Shown here: positions 1-6,122 of the stretch, piece after piece
How the letters are laid out: every line of letters begins with the position of its first letter
Numbering within the stretch: position 1 is the first letter of the stretch
NCBI GenBank assembly: GCA_017556885.1
Contig: JAFYLV010000017.1
Span: forward strand, 1 to 8,354
Source: Clostridia bacterium
Lineage (GTDB): Bacteria > Bacillota > Clostridia > Oscillospirales > QAMX01
DNA: 8,354 bases
Reading direction: 5' to 3'
The notes under the pieces: model-generated
Told to the model about the DNA's origin: nothing
Databases searched by the model: none
Seen by the model: the letters and a program-made list of their open reading frames with translations, nothing else
Translations under genes and position numbers: made by a program

Positions 1-2609
1 CCAAGGGCGCACACATGCCCTCCGAGTTTGATCTCACCAATTATCTCGTTCCCGGCCGCAACCGCATCGCCCTCAAGGTGCTGAAATTCTCCGACGGAAC
101 TTACCTGGAGGATCAGGACATGTGGCGCATGGGCGGCCTGTGGCGCGAGGTTTATCTGCTCTCCTTCGGCGCGGTGTCTTTTGCCGACATCGCCTTGCGC
201 GGCGACGTGGATGACGCCTATTCCACCGGTCTTTTGAAGTGCTCCGTTGCCCTGCGCGGCGCAAAGGATGGCTACTCCGTCCGTGCAAAGCTCTATGATC
301 CCGCCGGTGAGCTTTTCTGCGAAAGCGAATACCCGGCAACCGAGACCGTTGCCTTCTCCATGCAGGTCCCCGAGGCGCTTCTCTGGAGTGCTGAGGTTCC
401 GAACCTTTACCGTCTTTCCCTTGCCGTCTGCAAGGACGGTGAGGTGGTCGAGGCTATTTCCTCCGACGTTGGATTCCGCCGGATCGAGATCAAAAAAGGT
501 GTCTTTATGATCAACGGCCGGGCCGTAAAGCTTTACGGTGTTAACCGCCACGACACCAATCCCGATACCGGCCACACCGTATCCATGGAGGATATGACCC
601 GGGATCTCGTGGAGATGCGCCGTCACAACATCAATGCCATCCGCACCTCCCACTATATCAACGATCCTCGTTTCCTCACACTCTGTGACCGCTATGGCTT
701 CTACGTTATCGACGAGTGTGATATCGAAACCCACGGTGATCATCATCTGATGCTTCCCGATCCCGAAGACCCCGCGAAGCTCGTAAAGACCACGATCTCG
801 GCTCTGCCTATGTATGCCTCAAGTTATGTAGACCGCGCTGAGCGGATGTATCTGCGGGACAAAAACCATCCCTGTATCGTGATGTGGAGCCTCGGCAACG
901 AATCCAGCGAGGGTAAGAATCACGAGCTGATGGCGGAATACCTCCACCGCGTGGACGATCGCCCCGTTCACTATGAGCGTGCCTATGACGCGCCCTATCT
1001 CGATGTAGTCAGCCGTATGTACACCCATTATAAAGACGTCCCCGCAGAATGCAAAAAAGCCGGTGACCGTCCTTTCTTCCTCTGCGAGTACACCCATGCT
1101 ATGGGCAACTCCAACGGTGACGTGATGGATTATATCCGCGTCATCAACGCGATCCCCAACATGATGGGTGCATGCGTTTGGGAATGGGCCGACCACGGTC
1201 TGCGCATTGACCTGCCTGACGGTCGCAAGGGCTTTGCCTACGGCGGCGACTTTGGAGATAAGCCTAACGACGGCAACTTCTGTATCGACGGTCTGGTCAG
1301 CCCCGACCGCGAGGCCCGTTCCGGTCTGCTTGAGGTCAAGAAGGCCTATGAGCCGGTGTTTGCCGAAGATCTTGATGCTGAAGCCGGCACAGTTTATATC
1401 CGCAACCGCTATGTTTTCTCCGACCTGTCTCATCTTGCCGCACACTGGACGGTCACCGAAAACGGAATGATCATCTCTCAGGGCATTATCCCCTCCCTTT
1501 CTGTGCCCGCCGGTCGCCGCCGCAAGTTTGATCTCGGCTTTGAAATGCCGGAGGGGCGTCCCGGCTGCGAATATTTCCTTGACATTTCTTTCACGCTCAA
1601 TCACGACCTGTGGTTTGAGGATCGTGGCTACGAGATTGGCCACACACAGTTTGCCCTTGAACCTAAGGTCACACTTCCCGGCTATCCCGCCCCCATCGGA
1701 GAGGCCCCAGCGACCAATGTGGATAATGACCGTTTCGTCGTCACTCTCGGCGATACCTCCTATGCCTTCTCGCTTGACACAGGTCTTCCCTGCTCCATTA
1801 AGTTTGAGGGCAAAGAACTGCTGGCATCTCCCTTCCGTTTTAACGTCTGGCGCGCACCCATGGATAATGACCGCGGTCTTTCCCGTGGCGTACTGAAGGA
1901 ATGGGAGCGCGAGAGCCTTCGGGAATATACCTCGCGTCTCGACAGCTTTGCCTTCGTCGGAAAAAAGGACCGCGTTATCATTGCCGGTGCCTATACGCTC
2001 GGCGCACACACCCGCATGCCCGCATTACGCGTCAAAGCCGAGTGGGAGATCAGTTCCTCTGGTATGACTTGTCGAACGGATGTAGTGCGCACTACAGAAA
2101 TGTTCACCCTTCCTCGCTTCGGTTTTGAAGTTCTCCTCACGCCCGGCCTTGATAATGTAGAGTGGTTTGGTAAGGGTTTCCATGAGAACTACATTGACAA
2201 GTGCCATAGCGCCACCGTTGGCCGTTATACCGCGAAGGTAGCAGAAATGACCGAGCATTATATTTTCCCCCAGGAAAACGGAACCCGCAGCGATGTTCGT
2301 TTTGCCGGCATCACCGCAAAGAGCGGCATCGGACTTGCAATTCTCGGTGAACCGCGTTTCTGCTTCTCTGCTCACCATTATACCACGGAAGATTTCACCG
2401 TTGCGCGACATGATCATGAGTTGGTTGCACGTCCGGAAACCTGCCTCAATATTGATTATGCCCATTATGGCATCGGCAGCGGTTCCTGTGGACCCACCGC
2501 GGATAAGCCCTATGCTTTCGATGATGAGCAATTCACTTTCACCTTCCGCATCAGTCCCTACGCTGCGGAAGACACTTCCCTCGACATGCTCTTTGCAGCA
2601 GGAAAGTAA
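1..2609 (+). CDS. lacZ: Beta-galactosidase, glycoside hydrolase family 2 (LacZ type), 5'-partial
   Basis: Hydrolyses terminal beta-D-galactosides such as lactose, probably in the cytoplasm since no export signal is visible (the N-terminus is missing). The reading frame is open from base 3, and the Met at 15 is internal: it aligns near residue 185 of E. coli LacZ (PSEFDL, then YLEDQDMWRM), so roughly the first 180 residues lie outside the window. Numbering from that Met: the end of the sugar-binding jelly roll (1-50), Ig-like domain (about 53-157), TIM barrel (about 160-440), second Ig-like domain (about 440-545) and the C-terminal Bgal_small_N domain (about 572-858). The acid/base Glu296 is in SLGNES and the nucleophile Glu358 in LCEYTHAMGNS. 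The IETHG metal-binding motif, GVNRH and VWEW active-site segments are present. The position of E. coli Trp999 is Cys825 (GSGSCGP), a form I recall from other GH2 enzymes. The gene ends at TAA 2607-2609, followed by a terminator. No frameshift is seen. The family call is very secure; lactose as the natural substrate is inferred. Confidence 0.96.
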   Translation, partial: KGAHMPSEFDLTNYLVPGRNRIALKVLKFSDGTYLEDQDMWRMGGLWREVYLLSFGAVSFADIALRGDVDDAYSTGLLKCSVALRGAKDGYSVRAKLYDPAGELFCESEYPATETVAFSMQVPEALLWSAEVPNLYRLSLAVCKDGEVVEAISSDVGFRRIEIKKGVFMINGRAVKLYGVNRHDTNPDTGHTVSMEDMTRDLVEMRRHNINAIRTSHYINDPRFLTLCDRYGFYVIDECDIETHGDHHLMLPDPEDPAKLVKTTISALPMYASSYVDRAERMYLRDKNHPCIVMWSLGNESSEGKNHELMAEYLHRVDDRPVHYERAYDAPYLDVVSRMYTHYKDVPAECKKAGDRPFFLCEYTHAMGNSNGDVMDYIRVINAIPNMMGACVWEWADHGLRIDLPDGRKGFAYGGDFGDKPNDGNFCIDGLVSPDREARSGLLEVKKAYEPVFAEDLDAEAGTVYIRNRYVFSDLSHLAAHWTVTENGMIISQGIIPSLSVPAGRRRKFDLGFEMPEGRPGCEYFLDISFTLNHDLWFEDRGYEIGHTQFALEPKVTLPGYPAPIGEAPATNVDNDRFVVTLGDTSYAFSLDTGLPCSIKFEGKELLASPFRFNVWRAPMDNDRGLSRGVLKEWERESLREYTSRLDSFAFVGKKDRVIIAGAYTLGAHTRMPALRVKAEWEISSSGMTCRTDVVRTTEMFTLPRFGFEVLLTPGLDNVEWFGKGFHENYIDKCHSATVGRYTAKVAEMTEHYIFPQENGTRSDVRFAGITAKSGIGLAILGEPRFCFSAHHYTTEDFTVARHDHELVARPETCLNIDYAHYGIGSGSCGPTADKPYAFDDEQFTFTFRISPYAAEDTSLDMLFAAGK

Positions 2610-2627
2610 CCGCATCTCTCCTATAAT

Positions 2628-2671
2628 AAAAGCCTGTGGACCTCGCTCTGGGGTCCGCAGGCTTCTTTCTT
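2628..2671 (+). terminator. Intrinsic terminator after lacZ
   Basis: A long hairpin begins 20 nt after the lacZ stop. Bases 2630-2644 pair with 2650-2664 (left arm starts AAGCCTG, right arm ends CAGGCTT), with two G-U pairs and a 5-nt loop, followed by the T-rich stretch CTTTCTTT. This fits a Rho-independent terminator, although the T-tract is interrupted by C. It also lies between lacZ and the next plus-strand gene, so readthrough would be needed for co-transcription. Confidence 0.85.
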
Positions 2672-2675
2672 TGGT

Positions 2676-2692
2676 GGGAGGAGTTAACTTTG
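2676..2692 (+). promoter_or_regulatory. Ribosome binding site that sets a TTG start
   Basis: GGGAGGAG at 2676-2683 is a near-perfect Shine-Dalgarno sequence. It lies 8 nt (counted from GGAGG) before TTG at 2690-2692, the only candidate start at the right distance apart from the adjoining CTG at 2693. The in-frame GTG at 2636 lies inside the terminator hairpin, and the first in-frame ATG (2723) has no Shine-Dalgarno sequence, so TTG is preferred. Confidence 0.75.
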
Positions 2693-3055
2693 CTGAACCA
2701 AAAGCAGAAGCGGGCAGCAGAAATGCTTGCAAATCCCGACTGCACCATGACAAAATCCGAGATCGCAGAAGCTATCGGTGTGCATCCGGAAACATTCTAC
2801 CGATGGCTGCTGGATCGAGAGTTTGTAACCGAGGCAGAAGCACTCTCCAGAAGATACGCGGAGGCAGAGATCGCCATGATTCGAAAATCCGTCATAAGCG
2901 GCTGCCGCAGCGGCGATGCGAAATCCATCAAGCTCTTTTTCGACCTGCAAAATGCTTTGATCGGATCGGCAGATAGCCTTTCTGCGGATGATCGGGCACT
3001 TCTTGCCGAGTCTGTACGCCTACTTTCCGAGAACGGCACAGAAAAAAACGGGTGA
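2690..3055 (+). CDS. Small helix-turn-helix protein, phage terminase small subunit / phBC6A51-like
   Basis: A 121-residue protein whose N-terminal half looks like a DNA-binding helix-turn-helix. After a basic start (NQKQKRAAEML) comes TKSEIAEAIG (residues 21-30, helix 2), the turn VHP, then ETFYRWLL (34-41, recognition helix). The rest is probably helical, with many Ala, Glu and Arg residues (about 48-68), then SGDAKSIKLFFDLQNALIG, and a charged C-terminus. This order (an HTH of the T-x-x-E-I-A-x-x-x-G-V type with F/Y-R-W, then DAKSIKLFF) recalls phage terminase small subunits and the phBC6A51 HTH family, which bind DNA for packaging. No large terminase, portal or capsid gene is present, so packaging is unlikely here; a domesticated regulator or a phage remnant are the alternatives. 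The TTG start is chosen from the strong Shine-Dalgarno sequence. The stop codon lies within the bidirectional terminator. HTH identity is fairly sure; function is unknown. Confidence 0.75.
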   Translation: MLNQKQKRAAEMLANPDCTMTKSEIAEAIGVHPETFYRWLLDREFVTEAEALSRRYAEAEIAMIRKSVISGCRSGDAKSIKLFFDLQNALIGSADSLSADDRALLAESVRLLSENGTEKNG

Positions 3056-3090
3056 AGATCCGGATTGGATCTTCACCCGTTTTACTTTTC
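3041..3090. terminator. Bidirectional intrinsic terminator between convergent genes
   Basis: A perfect 17-bp stem (3045-3061 with 3067-3083) and a 5-nt loop. The plus-strand transcript ends in TTTTACTTTTC. The minus-strand transcript ends in seven U residues (the A-run 3042-3048). It therefore serves both the HTH gene, whose stop codon 3053-3055 is inside the left arm, and the lipoprotein gene, whose stop is at 3093-3095. Confidence 0.93.
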
Positions 3091-3092
3091 AA

Positions 3093-5933
3093 TTATGCTC
3101 CAGTAGTAGGAGTCGCTGAAGGCGCTGTGGTGGGAGTTGCCGACGGTGCCACGGTCGGAGTTGCAGTGGGGGCTTTCGTCGGCGTTGCCGACGGAGCTAC
3201 CGTGGGAGTCGCGGTGGGGGCCATGGTCGGCGTTGCTGACGGTGCGCCGGTAGGAGTTGCGGTGGGGGCTGTGGTCGGCGTTGCGGACGGTGCACCGGTG
3301 GGCGTTGCCGTAGGAGCCTTCGTAGGTGTCACCGAAGGAGCAGGATCAATCTGCAGGTCAAAAATAAAGCTATAGGTCTTCTCCCCTGCCTTTGCAAGCA
3401 CAACAACCTTTGTGCTGCCAACCTTTGTGCTCTTCAATGTAATCTTGGTTCCGGAAACCGTAGCCCCAAGACCTTCAACAGGAGTTGCAAACACAACGGA
3501 GTAAGTTACATTATCCGTTGCCGGATCAAGCACTGCATTCAACTCAAGTTCGCCGGGAGATGCAACCAGTCGAGTCTGCTCTCCGATAGTCATTTCATCA
3601 AAGGTAAGAACAATCTTCTTATCGGTATGACCGGTTACCTTGACCGTACATTCCGATTTAAAACCGCCGTCGGTGGCCGTAAAGGTGATCTTCGCCGTTC
3701 CGGGAACATAACCGGTAACAACACCGGAGGCAGAAACACCGGCAACCACCGGATCGGAAGAAGTCCAGGTGCCACTGACATTTGCGGTATCCTCAGGTGC
3801 AAACACGGGCTTCAGCGTCAGCTGCTCACCGACGGTGATATCCGCCGTCTTCTTATCCAGCGCAACACCGGTGGCTCGCTTTCCGACGTACACGCGAAGC
3901 TCCTTGGTCTTTCCATCAATGGTTGCAAATGTCAGCGTGGCTTTACCGGTCTTCAGTGCAGTAATAACACCCGCATCCGAAATGGAAACAATATCCGAAC
4001 CCGAAGCAACCGTCCACTTACCGGTCTGCTTTGCGCCGGCAGGCAGGATAGTGACCTTGGGTGTATGGGTAGCGTCCTTCGTGAGGTAGACATCCTCGGC
4101 ATCCAGCTCAACCGACTCGGTAGCAGTATAAACCGTCACCGGGCAAATCACACTGGGATAACTGTCGGAGGCTGGCTTAAAGGTGATATTCGCGGTACCG
4201 GCTGCAATAGCGGTAACGATTCCCTTGTCATCCACTGTCACGACATCGGTCTTATCGCTGCTCCAGGTACCGGTAACGTCAGCCTTAGAAACCGTAAGTG
4301 TAGCCGTGCCGCCGGGCACAAGCTCTAACTTCTCCGCACTGAGGGCGAGACCTTTCACGACCTTAACAACGGAGATGACCGTCAGCGAACTGTTTTTAAA
4401 GACATACGAGACGGATGCGACACCTTCCTTGATACCGGTGATAACGCCTTTCTCGTCGATTTTCGCAACGGAGGTATCATCGATCTTCCAGACACCTTCG
4501 GTATTGGCATCCGCAGGCTCTGCCTTGATGGAAAGCTGCGTTGTGCCGCCAACGGTGACCTGCGCGAGCACAGGCTGGATCGATGCGCTCTTGACGACAT
4601 TCTGCACGGTAACGGTGGTGGTGGCGGTGAAGCTTCCGTCATCACTCTTAAAGGTGATGGTGGTAGTACCGGGGGCTGCGGCAACAAAAGAATTCTTGTC
4701 GGTGCCGCTCAGCTTGACGATATTGGTATCCCCAATGGTGACAGAATAGGTCTTAATGGCCGCATTCTGAGGCGCGATCGCAGGCTTCAGGGTAAAGGCC
4801 TGGCCGACGGCAAAAGACATGGTCGCCTTATCCACCGTGATACCGGTAACCTTAGCACCGGTGCTGACGGTTGCGGACGCCATAACGCTGTTGTAGGCAG
4901 ACTTCGCAGTGATCGTAACGGTACCTTCCTTCAGCATGGTAACAACACCGGAAGAAGAAACCTTTGCAATGGACGTGTCGCTGGAGTACCAGTTGATATT
5001 CTTGCTTGCATCCTCAGGATAGACTGAAGCCGTGAACTTCTTCGTCTCCTTAACGGCAAGCAGTGCACTCACAGGAGAAATGGTGATGCTGGTCGGTGCA
5101 CGGTAGATGGTCACCGTGCAGGATGCACTCTTTCCATTGGTATCCGTCGCCGTGATGGTCACCGTACCGGTGGACAGTGCGCTGACGATTCCGTTCGCAG
5201 TAACGGTTGCCTTTGCGGTATTGGAAGATTTCCAGGCGTAGGTTCCGGAGCCGCCATTTACGGTAAGGGGCGTCGTGGAACCGACCTCCGTCTCGATCTT
5301 CGCAGGCACAATGCTCATCTGACCGGAGCTGCCGGAAGTAGCCTCAACAATAATAATAGCAGCAGAAGCATTGATCTCCGGCTTTTTCTCGATTTTTGCG
5401 GTAATGGTTGCAGATCCGACGCCAACAGCCGTAACCTTGCCCATAGCATCCACAACGGCAACGGAAGTGTCGCTGGATTCCCAAATCAGTTTGGATGTAA
5501 AGATCGGATAGGTCGCAAGATTCAGCGACTGCCCATACTCAAGAAGGCAGCTCGCGGGAGACAGTGTAAAGCTGCGGGGAACGACGGACACCGTACAGGA
5601 AAGCATATAGTTCTGATCACCGCTGGTAAATTCGCAGTGGATCACCGCATCGCCTTCCTTTATGCCGGCGATCTGGACGGTATTGTTACCCGTCTGCTCC
5701 AGCTTAACAAATTCTTCACCCTCTGCAATATGCCAGTCATTGACAGCATCCGTCGGGTTCTCAAGGATCAGAAAAACGGTATCATACACAGAGAGAACCG
5801 TCTCGGTCATATTCAATGCAGGCTCACCGATCTCAGAGCTTGAGGAACCGGGCGTATCACTACAACCGGCAAAAAGCGAGACCGCCATGGCGATCAGCAG
5901 GATCACTGCGATCGTACGGAATTTTCTCGTCAT
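3093..5933 (-). CDS. Large surface lipoprotein with about ten bacterial Ig-like (Big_2) domains
   Basis: A 946-residue protein with a lipoprotein signal: basic MTRKFR, a hydrophobic stretch at 8-22 and the lipobox-like FAGC with the lipidated Cys24, then a Ser-rich linker. Phe at lipobox position -3 is less usual than Leu. About ten Ig-like domains of 75-95 residues follow, with boundaries near 38, 120, 204, 279, 360, 446, 528, 604, 685 and 769-863. Domains 2-9 mostly show the Big_2 signature, such as SSDTSVA-V, then G-VTA, then G-ATITA; domains 1 and 10 are more divergent. The C-terminal 78 residues are a Pro/Thr/Ala repeat tail. I see no LPxTG motif, transmembrane segment, enzyme domain or dockerin. 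Start: ATG 5931-5933, preceded by GGAGG (5943-5947) at 9 nt. It has its own promoter and terminator, so it is probably monocistronic. Big_2 proteins usually act in adhesion or as structural stalks; the ligand is unknown. Domain content and export are secure; the role is inferred. Confidence 0.93.
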   Translation of the reverse strand: MTRKFRTIAVILLIAMAVSLFAGCSDTPGSSSSEIGEPALNMTETVLSVYDTVFLILENPTDAVNDWHIAEGEEFVKLEQTGNNTVQIAGIKEGDAVIHCEFTSGDQNYMLSCTVSVVPRSFTLSPASCLLEYGQSLNLATYPIFTSKLIWESSDTSVAVVDAMGKVTAVGVGSATITAKIEKKPEINASAAIIIVEATSGSSGQMSIVPAKIETEVGSTTPLTVNGGSGTYAWKSSNTAKATVTANGIVSALSTGTVTITATDTNGKSASCTVTIYRAPTSITISPVSALLAVKETKKFTASVYPEDASKNINWYSSDTSIAKVSSSGVVTMLKEGTVTITAKSAYNSVMASATVSTGAKVTGITVDKATMSFAVGQAFTLKPAIAPQNAAIKTYSVTIGDTNIVKLSGTDKNSFVAAAPGTTTITFKSDDGSFTATTTVTVQNVVKSASIQPVLAQVTVGGTTQLSIKAEPADANTEGVWKIDDTSVAKIDEKGVITGIKEGVASVSYVFKNSSLTVISVVKVVKGLALSAEKLELVPGGTATLTVSKADVTGTWSSDKTDVVTVDDKGIVTAIAAGTANITFKPASDSYPSVICPVTVYTATESVELDAEDVYLTKDATHTPKVTILPAGAKQTGKWTVASGSDIVSISDAGVITALKTGKATLTFATIDGKTKELRVYVGKRATGVALDKKTADITVGEQLTLKPVFAPEDTANVSGTWTSSDPVVAGVSASGVVTGYVPGTAKITFTATDGGFKSECTVKVTGHTDKKIVLTFDEMTIGEQTRLVASPGELELNAVLDPATDNVTYSVVFATPVEGLGATVSGTKITLKSTKVGSTKVVVLAKAGEKTYSFIFDLQIDPAPSVTPTKAPTATPTGAPSATPTTAPTATPTGAPSATPTMAPTATPTVAPSATPTKAPTATPTVAPSATPTTAPSATPTTGA
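3096..3329 (-). repeat. 24-bp tandem repeat encoding an 8-residue Pro/Thr-rich tail
   Basis: Nine 8-residue units of the form TPTxAP(T/S)A plus a final TPTTGA (residues 869-946 of the lipoprotein). The first eight units alternate strictly between an APTA and an APSA ending, giving a 16-residue (48 bp) higher-order unit repeated four times. The variable position x is K, G, T, G, M, V, K, V, T in order. Unit length is a multiple of three, so gain or loss of units keeps the frame. Such segments commonly form extended, sometimes O-glycosylated, linkers; glycosylation here is an inference. Confidence 0.93.
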
Positions 5934-5981
5934 AATTTTGCGCCTCCAAAAGATAATTGTTACACGGGTACGTATATCGCT

Positions 5982-6010
5982 ATTTTACTATATATTCCGG
6001 ATATTTTCAA
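5982..6010 (-). promoter_or_regulatory. Sigma-A type promoter of the lipoprotein gene
   Basis: On the minus strand, TTGAAA (6005-6010, 5 of 6 matches to -35) and TAAAAT (5982-5987, 5 of 6 matches to -10) are separated by exactly 17 bp. The expected start is near 5975, giving a leader of about 40 nt before ATG 5933 that contains the GGAGG site at 5943-5947. AT-rich flanks support the call. Confidence 0.75.
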
Positions 6011-6018
6011 GAGAGAAT

Positions 6019-6039
6019 GGCACATTTTGTGTTTGTGCC
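6019..6039. promoter_or_regulatory. Operator-like inverted repeat upstream of the lipoprotein promoter
   Basis: GGCACA (6019-6024) and TGTGCC (6034-6039) are perfect inverted 6-bp arms with a 9-bp spacer, ending 8 bp upstream of the -35 box. The centre is near -54 relative to the predicted start, a place where an activator or repressor could bind. No regulator family is recognised, and short inverted repeats can occur by chance. Confidence 0.3.
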
Positions 6040-6046
6040 GGCTTCC

Positions 6047-6075
6047 ATTATACAGATATTGCGGCAGAAACACAA
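6047..6075 (-). promoter_or_regulatory. Possible second upstream promoter
   Basis: A perfect -10 TATAAT (minus strand, 6047-6052) has a weak -35 TTGTGT (6070-6075, only TTG matching) at 17 bp. The -35 lies in the T-rich tail of the hydrogenase terminator. If active, it would start near 6040 and place the inverted repeat at 6019-6039 at or just after the start site. Confidence 0.35.
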
Positions 6076-6112
6076 AAAATGCGCGGGTCACGATACCGTG
6101 ACCCGCGCATTT
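6070..6112 (-). terminator. Intrinsic terminator of the hydrogenase operon
   Basis: A perfect 16-bp GC-rich stem (6077-6092 with 6097-6112, containing GCGCGGGTCACG) with the 4-nt loop ATAC. On the minus strand it is followed by a run of T and then GTGTTTC. It sits about 10 nt after the hydrogenase stop codon at 6123-6125, and separates that operon from the lipoprotein gene. Confidence 0.92.
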
Positions 6113-6122
6113 AACGCTTAAT

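Larger units (their letters stand above)
5934..6122. other. Intergenic control region between the hydrogenase operon and the lipoprotein gene
   Basis: This 189-bp gap holds no credible gene. Reading on the minus strand it contains, in order, the hydrogenase terminator, a possible weak promoter, the operator-like inverted repeat, a good sigma-A promoter and the lipoprotein Shine-Dalgarno sequence. The AT-rich segment 5948-6060 contrasts with the GC-rich terminator and the flanking coding sequence. Confidence 0.8.

Noticed and set aside
819..2009. A 396-codon minus-strand frame opposite lacZ
   Set aside because: Codon-aligned shadow of lacZ with no recognisable domain; the lacZ protein itself is strongly conserved across this region.
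2636..2689. An upstream GTG start for the HTH protein, adding 18 residues
   Set aside because: The extension is encoded by the terminator hairpin and has no Shine-Dalgarno sequence, while TTG at 2690 has an excellent one.
2025..2753. A 242-codon minus-strand frame across the end of lacZ and the terminator
   Set aside because: It runs opposite conserved lacZ sequence and through the hairpin, with no domain and no proper start signal.
3096..3329. A CRISPR array, considered because of regular short repeats
   Set aside because: The repeats are contiguous without spacers, are in frame in a coding sequence, and encode a Pro/Thr-rich peptide.
3052..3375. A plus-strand frame encoding a Val/Gly/Ala repeat protein
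   Set aside because: It is the reverse complement of the Pro/Thr tail repeat, begins inside the terminator and has no Shine-Dalgarno sequence. The minus-strand frame has the signal peptide and the domains.
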